43,354 nucleotides of DNA from Chryseobacterium sp. RU37D (GCF_900156075.1 NZ_FTMM01000026.1:1-43354); one strand, 5' to 3'; numbered from the stretch's first letter, positions 1 to 9,128 are shown. The notes: a model not told the origin generated them from the sequence alone. Made by a program: numbers and translations.

Positions 1-2
1 TA

Positions 3-264
3 CTGATGAGTTCCAGATTATTAGTTTTTTAAATTGCAATCCAAAATTGCTAATTTTCTTGGAACTTTTTTGTCTAAATAAGTTTAAACAACTTCCAGGT
101 CAAATTTCGTAGAAAATCCTCTTTTTCCTTTACTTAGATGGGGTAAAATCCATTTCTCTATTTTATCTTTGCTGATGAGTTCCAGATTATTAGTTTTTTA
201 AATTGCAATCCAAAATTGCTAATTTTCTTGGAACTTTTTTGTCTAAATAAGTTTAAACAACTTC
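3..264. repeat. partial tandem duplication, 93-bp direct repeat
   Basis: Positions 3-95 and 172-264 are identical as far as I can read, offset by 169 bp. This looks like one full 169-bp unit and part of a second. Each copy contains a loose inverted repeat (TTCCAG...ATTAG against CTAAT...CTTGGAA) and a short AAGTTTAAACAACTT palindrome near its end. No coding frame is convincing. It may be an intergenic repeat family or the tail of a tandem array that starts left of the window. The remaining 265-482 is A+T-rich upstream sequence in which I see nothing else. Confidence 0.85.
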
Positions 265-482
265 AGCTTTAAATTTTAAAAAATATACAGCGCCGCTTCA
301 CTTATTTTGAAAAACAAACTCTTCATAATTGTATTGCTTTAATAAATCTACGCCATAGTTTATCTTAATATAAACAAGGAATGAAGAAAAGCCTTTGTCT
401 AGTCTTTCGATCAAAATAATTAAAATTAAATTGCAACATTTCCGTTTCAACTGCGACAGATTGTTTATAAATTTTATTCAAA

Positions 483-1403
483 ATGAAAAAACTAGCCTAT
501 ATTACCTTTTCCCTTTTTTCAATATTTACCTTCGCGCAGGAAGTTTCCAAAGAAAGAATCCGGACTGTGATTTCCACCTTGGCTTCCGATGAAATGAAAG
601 GCCGTGAAATCGGAACACAGGAAAATGAAAACGCAGCCAATTATATTGCAAAACTTTTTAAGGAAAACAATTTAGAATATTGTACCGGAACTTCTTACCT
701 GGTTCCATTTGATTATAATGGGAAAACAACATATAATGTTTGTGGAATTAAAAAAGGAAAAACTGATAAATATTTAGGATTCTCCGGACACTTCGATCAT
801 ATAGGAACCAGCGATAATCCAAAGGATCATATTTATAACGGAGCAGATGATGATGCCAGCGGAATCATGACTTTAGTAGGAATTGCGGATTATTTTAAAA
901 ATAAAAAACCTGAATTCTCCATGGTTTTTATGGCTTTTAATGGTGAAGAAAAAGGAATGCTGGGTTCAAAAGCGATTTCTAAAAATAAAAATTTAGATAA
1001 AATTTATACTAATCTTACTGCCCTTTTTAATTTTGAAATGGTAGCCACAGAATCCGCATTCGGTAGAAACACTCTGTTTATGACTGGTAATGAGTTTTCT
1101 GACCTTGATGAATTATTCAATAAAAGTGTAACAAACGGTTTAAAAATAAATCCGGATCCGTATGCTTCTGAACAATTATTTTACAGATCTGATAACGTCA
1201 GTTTCGTTAAAAAGAAAATCATAGCACATTCTTTTTCAACAGTTGATATGACGAAAGCAGCCCATTATCACAACGAAAACGATGACATTAACGTTGTCGA
1301 TCTTGATAATATGGCACAGATTATAAATAATTTTGGAAAGACATTAGAAAAATTAGGTCCTAAGAATTTTGCTCCGAAATATAACGATAAAGTGAAATTT
1401 TAA
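483..1403 (+). CDS. secreted M28-family zinc peptidase
   Basis: This is a 306-residue protein with an N-terminal signal peptide (residues 1-19: Lys-Lys, a hydrophobic core, then FAQ). It probably acts in the periplasm or outside the cell, releasing amino acids from peptides with two zinc ions. The M28 metal-site pattern is visible in order: GHFDHIG (about 102-108), ADDDASG (121-127), FNGEEKGMLGS (152-162), NFEMV (about 183-187) and a late His-rich stretch (AAHYHNEND). Glu takes the place often held by Asp in the fourth ligand motif, which is common in M28. The length suits a minimal M28 domain with no extra domain. It is a single gene, and the next gene has its own promoter box. The exact substrate cannot be read from sequence. 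Confidence 0.88.
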   Translation: MKKLAYITFSLFSIFTFAQEVSKERIRTVISTLASDEMKGREIGTQENENAANYIAKLFKENNLEYCTGTSYLVPFDYNGKTTYNVCGIKKGKTDKYLGFSGHFDHIGTSDNPKDHIYNGADDDASGIMTLVGIADYFKNKKPEFSMVFMAFNGEEKGMLGSKAISKNKNLDKIYTNLTALFNFEMVATESAFGRNTLFMTGNEFSDLDELFNKSVTNGLKINPDPYASEQLFYRSDNVSFVKKKIIAHSFSTVDMTKAAHYHNENDDINVVDLDNMAQIINNFGKTLEKLGPKNFAPKYNDKVKF

Positions 1404-1545
1404 TAAAATTTTAAAGACAAGATAAACCCGTCATTTTATGCTAGTTTTTTATTTGAAACAAAGTATTTTGTAACAAAACAGAACTTATAAGAACATATTA
1501 GTAAAGTAAAACAAGGTTGGAAACGTCTAATCTTTTAATTTTACG

Positions 1546-1553
1546 TAATTTTG
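1546..1553 (+). promoter_or_regulatory. -7 promoter box TAATTTTG
   Basis: The box matches the Bacteroidota TAnnTTTG consensus and is followed by C. It lies 19 bases before the ABC exporter ATG. A TTG at 1517-1519 is the only upstream candidate and its spacing of 26 bases is long, so only the -7 box is convincing. Confidence 0.5.
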
Positions 1554-1572
1554 CTATCAATTTTTTTATTGA

Positions 1573-3411
1573 ATGAATCAATATCTTAAAATACTAAAGT
1601 TCGCGAGGCCGCACCGAAAATATATTTACGGAAGCTTATTTTTCAACATTATGTATTCTGTATTCCAGATTGCTTCACTAGGGACGATCCTTCCGGTTTT
1701 GGGAATGCTTTTCGGAACTATAAAACCCGAAAAATATGAATCTGCACCTGTTTATTCCGGGGAAGTGACAGATTTTCTATCATATTTAAAAGAATATTCC
1801 AATTATTATGTTCAGACTCTGGTCACGGAATATGGAGCATTAAATGTTTTGGCGTGGCTTTGTATCGTCACTGCCTTTATGTTTTTATTGAGAAACCTCT
1901 TCAGATATTTAGGAGCTTTTTTATTGATCAATTACCGGGTGGGTGTTACTAAAGACCTTCGTGGAGCTATGTACAACAAAATACTTTCGCTTCCCGTTTC
2001 ATTCTTTACGGAACGGAGAAAAGGCGACCTGATGTCCCGAATGTCAAATGATGTGGGTGAAGTAGAAGGTAATATTTTAGGCAGTTTGATCGAACTGATC
2101 AATGCTCCTTTCATGTTGATCAGCACATTGATTACCTTATTCTTTTTAAGTCCTGAAATGACCCTTTTTTCATTGCTTGTACTACCGGTTATGGGAACCA
2201 TGATTGCGCTGGTAGGGAAAAGCTTAAAGAAGGATTCTCATGAAGCGCAGCACGAAATGGGTACTATCTTCTCTATTGTAGATGAAACTTTAAAATCTTC
2301 AAAAGTGATTAAGATTTTCAATGCTGAGAAAATAATGAGCAGTAGATTCACACAATCTATGGGCAGATGGATCGCAAGCTCAATAAGTCTTGGAAGGAAA
2401 AAGGAACTTGCGTCTCCGATGAGCGAATTTTTAGGATCAATTACATTCTTAATTATTGCCTGGTACGGCGGAAAACAAATTATCGTTGAGCAATCTATTT
2501 CCCCCGCAGATTTTCTTGTTTTTTTAGGAATGTTCTTCCAGATTTTACCGCCTGCAAAAAGCTTATCAACCTCCATTTCTAATGTTCAGAAGGGAGAAGC
2601 TTCCCTTGAAAGGGTACTGGATATCCTGGATGCCGATGTAAAAATCGATGAAGCAGTAAACCCAGTTACCATTTCAACGCTTAATAATCAGATTGAATTT
2701 AATAATATCGGATTCTATTACGATAAAGACCATACTATTCTTAAAAATTTCTCTTTAATTATCCCTAAAGGAAAAACGATTGCACTTGTTGGACAGAGTG
2801 GGAGCGGAAAAACAACCATTGCCAACCTTTTAGCAAGATTTTATGATGTTTCAGAAGGTGAAATCCTTATTGACGGGACAAATATTAAAAATTTAAAACT
2901 AAAAGAATACCGTCAGCTTTTAGGAATGGTAACCCAGGAATCCGTTTTGTTCAACGATTCCGTTTACAATAATATTTTGATGGGTAAGCCTGATGCTACC
3001 CGCGAAGAAGTAATTGCAGCCGCGAAAATTGCCAATGCAGATTCATTCATCAGCCAGCTTCCGGAAGGATACGATTCTAATATCGGGGATGATGGAGGAA
3101 AGCTTTCTGGAGGTCAGAAACAAAGGGTTTCCATCGCCAGAGCAGTATTAAAAAATCCTCCGATTATGATTTTGGATGAAGCAACTTCTGCACTGGATAC
3201 AGAATCCGAAAGATTTGTGCAGGATGCTTTGGAAAAAATGATGGAAAACAGAACTTCACTGGTAATTGCCCACCGACTTTCGACCATTCAAAAGGCTGAC
3301 TGGATCGTGGTAATGGAAAAAGGAGATATCGTAGAACAAGGAACCCATCACGACCTCATCGCCAAAAAAGGAATGTACCACAAGCTTGTTGAGCTGCAGA
3401 ATTTTGATTAA
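1573..3411 (+). CDS. ABC exporter, MsbA-like fused permease/ATPase
   Basis: This 612-residue half-transporter works as a homodimer in the inner membrane. Residues 1-330 form the transmembrane domain with several hydrophobic helices. The C-terminal part is the nucleotide-binding domain, with Walker A GQSGSGKTT near residue 406, signature LSGGQKQR near 511, Walker B IMILDEATSALD near 531 and the H-loop IAHRLST near 560. The domain order and length fit the lipid/multidrug exporter group (MsbA/LmrA type), and flavobacteria usually carry such a gene as their lipid A-core flippase candidate. The substrate cannot be fixed from sequence, so I leave the symbol empty. It is alone in its transcription unit. 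Confidence 0.9.
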   Translation: MNQYLKILKFARPHRKYIYGSLFFNIMYSVFQIASLGTILPVLGMLFGTIKPEKYESAPVYSGEVTDFLSYLKEYSNYYVQTLVTEYGALNVLAWLCIVTAFMFLLRNLFRYLGAFLLINYRVGVTKDLRGAMYNKILSLPVSFFTERRKGDLMSRMSNDVGEVEGNILGSLIELINAPFMLISTLITLFFLSPEMTLFSLLVLPVMGTMIALVGKSLKKDSHEAQHEMGTIFSIVDETLKSSKVIKIFNAEKIMSSRFTQSMGRWIASSISLGRKKELASPMSEFLGSITFLIIAWYGGKQIIVEQSISPADFLVFLGMFFQILPPAKSLSTSISNVQKGEASLERVLDILDADVKIDEAVNPVTISTLNNQIEFNNIGFYYDKDHTILKNFSLIIPKGKTIALVGQSGSGKTTIANLLARFYDVSEGEILIDGTNIKNLKLKEYRQLLGMVTQESVLFNDSVYNNILMGKPDATREEVIAAAKIANADSFISQLPEGYDSNIGDDGGKLSGGQKQRVSIARAVLKNPPIMILDEATSALDTESERFVQDALEKMMENRTSLVIAHRLSTIQKADWIVVMEKGDIVEQGTHHDLIAKKGMYHKLVELQNFD

Positions 3412-3417
3412 AGAAAG

Positions 3418-3493
3418 GCAGGAAGCTCGAAGAGGGAAGCTGGGAGTTTGCTAACGTTATATTAATCTTCCTGCTTCAAGCCCCCATCTTCCT
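3418..3493. repeat. GGAAG-rich inverted repeat
   Basis: GCAGGAAG at 3418-3425 pairs with CTTCCTGC at 3467-3474. A second, imperfect pair is AGGGAAGCTGGGAG (3433-3446) against CCCCCATCTTCCT (3481-3493). It lies between the ABC exporter stop and the DUF1801 start and has no following T run. It could act as an mRNA-end hairpin, but its repeat-like make-up suggests a REP-type intergenic element. Confidence 0.45.
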
Positions 3494-3511
3494 TTCAAAT
3501 AAATTCAAAAT

Positions 3512-3859
3512 ATGAATCCCATACAAGAGTATTTCTACAGAGTTGAAGAGCCTGAGAGAAGTACTCTTCTTTTTTTGCGGGAAAAAATCCTGGAATCTGA
3601 TACGGAAAATATTACAGAAGCATTGAGTTTTGGCTTGCCGTTTTTTAAGTATAAAAAGAAAATGATGTGTTATTTTTATTTCAGTAAAAGGCACAGACAA
3701 CATTACATAAGTTTTTATCACGGCGACAGGCTTGATCATCCACTGCTTCTTCAGGAAGGCAGAAAGAAGTTTAAAATTCTTTTAATTGACATGGAAGAGG
3801 ATTTGCCCGTGGAATTGATTTTGGAGTTGATTGATGAAGTGAAAAAGTTTATTAAATAA
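3512..3859 (+). CDS. DUF1801-like protein
   Basis: This small cytoplasmic protein of 115 residues has no signal peptide and no membrane segment. The pattern of an N-terminal helix, then a sequence around LSFGLPFFKYKKKMMCYF and a late basic helix (LIDEVKKFIK) fits the DUF1801 (YdhG-like) fold, whose biochemical role is not settled. Its stop codon TAA sits exactly on the left edge of the MITE that follows: the T belongs to the target duplication and the AA to the MITE end. With the MITE removed, the same codon position would read TGA, so the insertion did not change the protein length. Confidence 0.8.
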   Translation: MNPIQEYFYRVEEPERSTLLFLREKILESDTENITEALSFGLPFFKYKKKMMCYFYFSKRHRQHYISFYHGDRLDHPLLLQEGRKKFKILLIDMEEDLPVELILELIDEVKKFIK

Positions 3860-4093
3860 CCTGAGTTCGGGATAAGTATTTTGTATAATTAACAAAAAAT
3901 TATTAATTTATACTTAGTTCTTTCATTTCTTGATCAATTTTTTGATTTTCAGGATAGAAAAATCGTTGTAAACCAGAAATAATGAAGTCATCTCTTAAAG
4001 ATCTGAAAGCTAAATCATCAAAATATAATATTTAAAATAATGATTATCAATTAAATTACAATTATTATTATTTTCTTATCCCGAACTCAGGTT
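3858..4093. mobile_element. 236-bp MITE with 19-bp perfect terminal inverted repeats
   Basis: AACCTGAGTTCGGGATAAG (3858-3876) is the exact reverse complement of 4075-4093. The element is flanked by AAAT on both sides (3854-3857 and 4094-4097), a probable 4-bp target duplication. It is too short to encode a transposase. On the minus strand 4031-3903 reads as an open 42-codon tail (containing GLQRFFYPENQKIDQEMKEL) that ends in a stop just inside the element. This suggests that it is an internally deleted derivative of a full insertion sequence keeping the transposase 3' end. Its ends differ from the IS982-type end at 42941. Confidence 0.85.
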
Positions 4094-4104
4094 AAATGAA
4101 TTAT

Positions 4105-4223
4105 AGGTTGCAGATTTTAGGTTGCAGTTTGCAGCAGTAATTTAAATGTTTTAGATTTTGGCTAAAGCCAAATTGGAATCTTATCCCTTTGTTAAACGGG
4201 CTAAAGCCCGCTCCTATTGATGG
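4105..4223. repeat. intergenic repeats: GGTTGCAG units and twin GGCTAAAGCC hairpins (copy 1)
   Basis: AGGTTGCAG occurs at 4105-4113 and 4119-4127. Two nearly perfect hairpins follow: TTGGCTAAAGCCAA at 4158-4171 and CGGGCTAAAGCCCG at 4197-4210, each with a 2-base loop, separated by 25 bases and followed by CTCCTATTGA. The same twin arrangement recurs at 17303-17363, so it is a dispersed REP-like family. From 4224 to 4313 I see only A+T-rich sequence with a doubled ATTCGTG. Confidence 0.8.
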
Positions 4224-4313
4224 AAATATTCTGTTTGAATTTCAATTCAAATAATCATTTCCCATTTGTGTTCATTCGTGAAAAAATTCGTGCAATATGT
4301 TTTTAAATCAAAC

Positions 4314-4342
4314 AAAAAAAGACCGCCTTTTCCGAAACAGCC
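4314..4342 (-). terminator. possible terminator after psd
   Basis: On the minus strand a short imperfect stem (GGCTGTTT with AAAAGGC, complement of 4325-4342) is followed by GGTC and a run of seven T (4320-4314). It is placed where the psd transcript should end. The stem is weak. Confidence 0.4.
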
Positions 4343-4367
4343 TTTTCAATATTTTTAAGTTGAAATC

Positions 4368-5021
4368 TTAATCTTTCATTCTTGCGATCACGTCCAAACC
4401 ACCTTTTGTGATGTCTCCGATCTTACAGATAATCTCCGTATCTAAAGGCAGGAAAACATCCATTCTCGATCCGAATTTTATGAATCCGAACTCATGCCCT
4501 GCTTTTGCTTCATCTCCTTCATTACAGTAGAAAACAATCCTTCTTGCAACGTATCCTGCAATCTGTCTGAAAACCACTTTATGGTTCGTTAAACTTTCAA
4601 CAGCAACCGTTGTTCTTTCATTTTCCGTAGATGATTTTTCGTGCCATGCTACCAGATATTTTCCGGGATGATATTTTTTATAAATAACCTTCCCTGAAAC
4701 CGGATATCTGCAGATATGAACATTCAGCGGCGACATGAAGATTGAAACCTGGATCGCTTTTCCTTTGATAAACTCATCTTCTTCCACTTCTTTAATCATC
4801 ACCACTTTCCCGTCTACCGGCGCGACAACATTCTCCCTGTGTTCCTGAATATCACGGTCTGGAACTCTGAAGAACCAAAATACCAAACTGTAAACCACCA
4901 ATAAAGGCAGTAAGATCGCCAATGACCACATTTTAAGAAAATAAATCGCCAAAGCACCTAATATGATAAAGAGTATGGTTGCTACGGTAATTGTTCCTTT
5001 TGATTCTTTGTGTAATTTCAT
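4368..5021 (-). CDS. psd: phosphatidylserine decarboxylase proenzyme
   Basis: This enzyme decarboxylates phosphatidylserine to phosphatidylethanolamine at the inner membrane. The 217-residue chain is the short (type 2, PSD-A) form. Two hydrophobic segments lie in the first 50 residues. PVDGKVV (about 68-74) and SPLNVHICRYPVSG (97-110) are typical of the family. The self-cleavage site is FGS at 183-185, where the chain splits before Ser185 and leaves a pyruvoyl group. The gene follows cdsA by four bases, so CDP-diacylglycerol supply and PE synthesis are co-transcribed. Confidence 0.93.
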   Translation of the reverse strand: MKLHKESKGTITVATILFIILGALAIYFLKMWSLAILLPLLVVYSLVFWFFRVPDRDIQEHRENVVAPVDGKVVMIKEVEEDEFIKGKAIQVSIFMSPLNVHICRYPVSGKVIYKKYHPGKYLVAWHEKSSTENERTTVAVESLTNHKVVFRQIAGYVARRIVFYCNEGDEAKAGHEFGFIKFGSRMDVFLPLDTEIICKIGDITKGGLDVIARMKD

Positions 5022-5025
5022 GAGA

Positions 5026-5922
5026 TTAAATAAATTTTTCTAAAATAAAGTACAAATATACGACAGGAACGCAGATTAAAAAACTATCCAGCCTGTCCAA
5101 TACCCCTCCATGCCCCGGAATGATGTTTCCACTGTCTTTTACCCCGAAATTTCTTTTCAGCTGGCTTTCCACAAGATCGCCCGCCGGAGCAAATGCAGCT
5201 ACTAAAAATCCTACAATTATCCAATTTCCGCGAAGGTCTGGCTGGTAATGTTCAATAAAATAGGATAAAATTAAGGTTAAGACTACTCCCCCAATGTATC
5301 CTTCCCAGGTTTTCTTGGGAGAGATTTTAGGAGCCATTTTATGTTTCCCGAAGAATTTTCCGGTCAAATAGGCAAAAGTATCACTGCTCCAGATTAAAAA
5401 AAACAGGAAAAGAACTTCCAGTGAGAATCTGTCATCAAATCTTGAAAATTTCGGTAAACCCAATGCAAAACTAAATGGTAATGCAACATAAATTACCGTA
5501 AAAATAAGCTTCCCGCTATCGTAATACAATTCGTTTGGATATTTAAACAGAGTGACCATTGCGATGAGAATGAGCAGTAAAGCCAGAATTTCGCTTATCC
5601 TGAAATCAAAAAAGAAATCAAAATGAAAATATCTTTTGGAGAAAATATAAAAAATAATAATAATTAAAGGTAGAACAACCCATCTTTCATAGCCGTCCCC
5701 GAATTTCATAATTTTAAAACATTCCCAGGAACCTATGGCCAGCAAAAGTGTGATTAACCCATAATATAAATATTCCTGTTTTACAAGATCCGGAGAAATG
5801 CTATTGATCAGCTTGGCTCCAAACGGAGTGGTACAAAGAATAATGATTGCTACATACACAATTCCCGAAAGTGTTCTTTGAATAAGGTTTTTGTCCAAAA
5901 TTTTGATTTTAAAAGTTGACAC
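5026..5922 (-). CDS. cdsA: phosphatidate cytidylyltransferase (CDP-diacylglycerol synthase)
   Basis: This integral membrane enzyme makes CDP-diacylglycerol from phosphatidic acid and CTP. The 298 residues form about eight hydrophobic helices. The family signature is near the C-terminus: SPKKTWEGYIGG, then SQLKRNFGVKDSGNIIPGHG and GGVLDRLDS. The start is a GTG placed directly after the TAA of the LUD gene (TAA-GTG), which supports translational coupling. The next gene is psd, so the LUD-cdsA-psd unit supplies two successive phospholipid steps. Confidence 0.93.
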   Translation of the reverse strand: MSTFKIKILDKNLIQRTLSGIVYVAIIILCTTPFGAKLINSISPDLVKQEYLYYGLITLLLAIGSWECFKIMKFGDGYERWVVLPLIIIIFYIFSKRYFHFDFFFDFRISEILALLLILIAMVTLFKYPNELYYDSGKLIFTVIYVALPFSFALGLPKFSRFDDRFSLEVLFLFFLIWSSDTFAYLTGKFFGKHKMAPKISPKKTWEGYIGGVVLTLILSYFIEHYQPDLRGNWIIVGFLVAAFAPAGDLVESQLKRNFGVKDSGNIIPGHGGVLDRLDSFLICVPVVYLYFILEKFI

Positions 5923-6504
5923 TTAATCTTCAAGCAGCAATAAAAATAGCTTTGTATTGGTATTGGAAGATGTGTCGAGCTTCGACTGGCTTCCGCTGAT
6001 AGAAGTAAGATTTTTAATATTTCCGTTTCTTTTGATTTTCCCCATGGCATCATTCAGGTTACTCACAATCTGTGAAACATTGGCCATTATAATAATTCTA
6101 TCGGGTAGTCTAGAAGAATGATAATGCAGAATATTATTATGAGAAAGCATGATTCTTCCGTCATAAGCAATCAGATATTCGCAGGTAATAAAAGCTGCAT
6201 CATTTTCAGCTTGCAATTCCGAAGAATAAGTTGATTTCACAACATTCAGGAAATTTTGTAGATCTTTATCCCAACAAAAAATATTGTGAATACTTTCTAT
6301 TTTAATGATCTGGTTCAAAGTTTTAAGAGCCTCTGCCTCATCAGCACAGTAATTGAAAAACCCTCCGGAATGCGTAAACAATTGTGCAAACTTATAATCA
6401 AGATCTGCATTTTTCAGCGAATCTCCTAGCTTTTCCAGACTCTGTTTTTCTTCTTCCTCAGGCTGGTTGGTAAGTTTGCTTACAATCCTCTTAAATAAAT
6501 TCAA
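5923..6504 (-). CDS. LUD-domain protein (LutC/YkgG-like)
   Basis: This 193-residue protein has a LUD-type sequence: an N-terminal basic helix, FNYCADEAEALKTLNQII, a central acceptor-like stretch with ENDAAFITCEYLIAYDGRIML and DRIIIMANVSQIV. LUD proteins act in lactate oxidation complexes in other bacteria, but here the gene stands alone at the head of a phospholipid operon in front of cdsA, a common flavobacterial arrangement. The function is therefore uncertain. There is no signal peptide. It is separated from the upstream ftsH by a terminator. Confidence 0.75.
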   Translation of the reverse strand: MNLFKRIVSKLTNQPEEEEKQSLEKLGDSLKNADLDYKFAQLFTHSGGFFNYCADEAEALKTLNQIIKIESIHNIFCWDKDLQNFLNVVKSTYSSELQAENDAAFITCEYLIAYDGRIMLSHNNILHYHSSRLPDRIIIMANVSQIVSNLNDAMGKIKRNGNIKNLTSISGSQSKLDTSSNTNTKLFLLLLED

Positions 6505-6581
6505 CTTGATCTATTTTTAGTCCCTTTATACAAAAATATAAATTAATTAAATAGAAATCCAAAAACATGCCGATAAATAAG

Positions 6582-6611
6582 AAAAAACCTGACAATTTTA
6601 AAACTGTCAGG
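6582..6611 (-). terminator. rho-independent terminator after ftsH
   Basis: On the minus strand CCTGACAGTTTTAAAATTGTCAGG forms a 12-bp stem (one G-U pair) from 6611 to 6588, followed directly by TTTTTT (6587-6582). It lies between the ftsH stop and the LUD start and separates the rsfS-ftsH unit from LUD-cdsA-psd. Confidence 0.88.
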
Positions 6612-6638
6612 CTAAATTTATTTAGTTTAAGAAAAAAC

Positions 6639-8657
6639 TTAAAGTTGGGTTGGGCTTTCAGGAGCCTGAATTTCACTTTCTTCTTCCTTTTCTTTATCTT
6701 TAATAATAATTGGTTCGGGTTGTTCACTTGTCGTAGGAATTGTATTGGTAACAGGCTTTTCCGTTAATTCCGGATCCCACGCTCTTTTTCCGAAAACCTC
6801 TTCCAGGTCTTCACGGAAGATTACCTCTTTTTCCAAAAGCTTATTCGCCAAAGCATCCAACTTGTCTTTATTTTCCGTTAAAATCTGAATCGCCCTGTCA
6901 TATTGATTTTCGATAATTGATTTAATTTCAATATCAATTTTCTTAGCTGTTTCTTCAGAATAAGGTTTTCCGAAGGAATATTCAGACTGACCTGAACTGT
7001 CATAATAAGAAATGTTACCAATATTTGTACTTAATCCATAGATCGTAACCATTGCCTGAGCTCTCTTCGTTACACTTTCCAAATCTGAAAGTGCACCTGT
7101 AGAAATATTGTTAAAGATTACTTGCTCTGCTGCCCTACCACCTAAAGTTGCGCACATTTCGTCCAACATTTGCTCGGTAGTTGTCAATTGTCTTTCTTCA
7201 GGTAAATACCAAGCTGCACCTAATGAACGCCCCCTCGGAACAATTGTCACTTTTAAAAGTGGTGAAGCATGTTCTACCAGCCATGAGATTGTTGCGTGAC
7301 CAGCTTCGTGATATGCAACTCTTCTTTTTTCAGATGGCTTAATCGCTTTATTTTTCTTTTCAAGCCCGCCGATGATTCTGTCTACTGCGTCAAGGAAGTC
7401 TTGTTTCGTTACTGAAGCGTGGTTATTTCTTGCCGCGATCAATGCTGCTTCATTACAAACGTTTGCAATATCCGCCCCACTGAATCCGGGAGTTTGTTTT
7501 GCTAAAAACTCTCTGTCTACATTATCATCAAGCTTGATTTTCTTTAAGTGAACATCAAAAATCTGTCTTCTTTCATGCAATTCCGGAAGGTCTACATAGA
7601 TTGAACGGTCAAAACGTCCTGCTCTCATCAAAGCTTTATCCAGGATGTCTGCTCTGTTGGTTGCTGCCATTACGATAACGTTTGTATCTGTTCCGAAACC
7701 ATCCATTTCAGTAAGAAGCTGGTTCAATGTATTTTCTCTTTCATCATTTCCACCGGAAAAATTATTTTTTCCCCTTGCACGTCCGATGGCATCGATCTCA
7801 TCAATAAAAATAATTGCTGGAGATTTAGCTTTAGCCTGAGCAAAAAGATCTCTTACTCTTGAAGCACCAACCCCAACGAACATTTCAACGAAATCTGAAC
7901 CTGAAAGTGAGAAGAACGGAACTTTGGCTTCTCCCGCTACTGCTTTCGCCAATAACGTCTTACCTGTTCCTGGAGGTCCCACCAAAAGAACACCTTTAGG
8001 GATTTTACCTCCCAATTTTGTATATTTTTCTGAGTTTTTCAAGAAATCTACCACCTCCTGAACCTCCTCTTTAGCACCTTCCAAGCCTGCAACATCTTTG
8101 AATGTCACCTGAATTCTTTCTTTTTCATCGAAAAGTTTTGCTTTTGACTTTCCGATAGAGAAAATTTGTCCACCAGGGCCTCCGCCTCCGCCCATCTTTC
8201 TGAAAAGAAAGAAATAGAATAATCCAAAAATAGAAATCCAAACTAGCGCAGGAACTAAAATCTCCATCAACGGACTTTTACCGGTACCATAATCTTTCGT
8301 TGTTTTTATGGTTGGATTCTGCGCTCTTATCTGATCAAATTTTTGAAGGAAAAGCTGAAGGTCACCATATTTAACAGAAAAATCTGCATTCGGAGTCATT
8401 GAGAATGCAGAAAGCGGATCATTTTCTTTGGTTTTATTAACCATTGCCGTTTTTGCAGCCTGCGTTAGGAACACATCGGCTTTCTCAGTATCTTTGTAAA
8501 TTATAATGTTCTGAATTTTTCCCATTTGCATCTCTCTGAAGAAACCGTCTTCATCAATAGCCTTTGTACTGCTATCACCAAAAAAATTAGGGATAAAGAA
8601 TAACAAAAGAGCTATGATTGCGATAGGAAAAAACCAGTTAAATCCTTTATTGTTCAT
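6639..8657 (-). CDS. ftsH: ATP-dependent zinc metalloprotease FtsH
   Basis: This is the membrane-anchored hexameric AAA+ protease that degrades misfolded membrane proteins and short-lived regulators. The 672 residues show two transmembrane segments (about 9-26 and 132-152) around a periplasmic domain. The AAA+ module has Walker A GPPGTGKT at 227-234, Walker B FIDEID at 284-289 and the second region of homology ending in RAGRFDR near 345-351. The zinc motif HEAGH is at 450-454. The C-terminal tail is acidic and Pro/Thr-rich. It follows rsfS by 16 bases and ends at its own terminator. Confidence 0.97.
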   Translation of the reverse strand: MNNKGFNWFFPIAIIALLLFFIPNFFGDSSTKAIDEDGFFREMQMGKIQNIIIYKDTEKADVFLTQAAKTAMVNKTKENDPLSAFSMTPNADFSVKYGDLQLFLQKFDQIRAQNPTIKTTKDYGTGKSPLMEILVPALVWISIFGLFYFFLFRKMGGGGGPGGQIFSIGKSKAKLFDEKERIQVTFKDVAGLEGAKEEVQEVVDFLKNSEKYTKLGGKIPKGVLLVGPPGTGKTLLAKAVAGEAKVPFFSLSGSDFVEMFVGVGASRVRDLFAQAKAKSPAIIFIDEIDAIGRARGKNNFSGGNDERENTLNQLLTEMDGFGTDTNVIVMAATNRADILDKALMRAGRFDRSIYVDLPELHERRQIFDVHLKKIKLDDNVDREFLAKQTPGFSGADIANVCNEAALIAARNNHASVTKQDFLDAVDRIIGGLEKKNKAIKPSEKRRVAYHEAGHATISWLVEHASPLLKVTIVPRGRSLGAAWYLPEERQLTTTEQMLDEMCATLGGRAAEQVIFNNISTGALSDLESVTKRAQAMVTIYGLSTNIGNISYYDSSGQSEYSFGKPYSEETAKKIDIEIKSIIENQYDRAIQILTENKDKLDALANKLLEKEVIFREDLEEVFGKRAWDPELTEKPVTNTIPTTSEQPEPIIIKDKEKEEESEIQAPESPTQL

Positions 8658-8673
8658 TTATACTTTTTAAAAT

Positions 8674-9042
8674 TTAAAATTCATTTTCAATCTTTGTAAT
8701 GACAGCGTCACCCCAAAGCTCCTCTATATCGTAGTACTCACGTACTTGTTTTTGAAAAATATGAACCACCACAGAAACATAATCTACCAAAACCCACATT
8801 GCGTTTTCGGTACCCTCTACGTGCCAAGGTCTTTCTTTTAATTCATTTCTTATTTTCTTTTCCACACTTCCTGCCAAAGCAGCTACCTGTGTATTGGAAT
8901 TTCCGCTGCATATTACAAAAGTCTCAGCCACAGAGTTTTCGATGTTTGAAAGATCAAAGATCATAATATCTTCTCCTTTTACATCCTGAATTGCTTCAAC
9001 GATTTTATCTAATAATTCTTGTTTTTCTGCTGTTTTATTCAT
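8674..9042 (-). CDS. rsfS: ribosome silencing factor RsfS
   Basis: This 122-residue protein is of the RsfS/Iojap/DUF143 family. It binds uL14 on the large ribosomal subunit and blocks subunit joining when nutrients are poor. Typical motifs are DIMIFDLS, AETFVICSGNSNTQVAA, and the RPWHVEG and WVLVDYVSVVVHIF block, followed by the conserved YDIEELWGDA end. The gene is first in the unit with ftsH and divergent from birA. A TAAATTTG box (complement of 9062-9069) stands 19 bases before its ATG. Confidence 0.94.
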   Translation of the reverse strand: MNKTAEKQELLDKIVEAIQDVKGEDIMIFDLSNIENSVAETFVICSGNSNTQVAALAGSVEKKIRNELKERPWHVEGTENAMWVLVDYVSVVVHIFQKQVREYYDIEELWGDAVITKIENEF

Positions 9043-9061
9043 TAAAAAATACTATAATCTG

Positions 9062-9100
9062 CAAATTTATTGTTTTTCTTTTACTTTAGCCTTACTTTTG
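9062..9100. promoter_or_regulatory. divergent promoters for rsfS and birA
   Basis: For birA, TTG at 9070-9072 and TACTTTTG at 9093-9100 are separated by 20 bases, a full Bacteroidota TTG/TAnnTTTG promoter. For rsfS, TAAATTTG followed by C reads on the minus strand from 9069 to 9062, with no clear -33 element. Confidence 0.65.
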
Positions 9101-9128
9101 GTTCTCGAAAGTCTTAAAGTTTTCTTAA

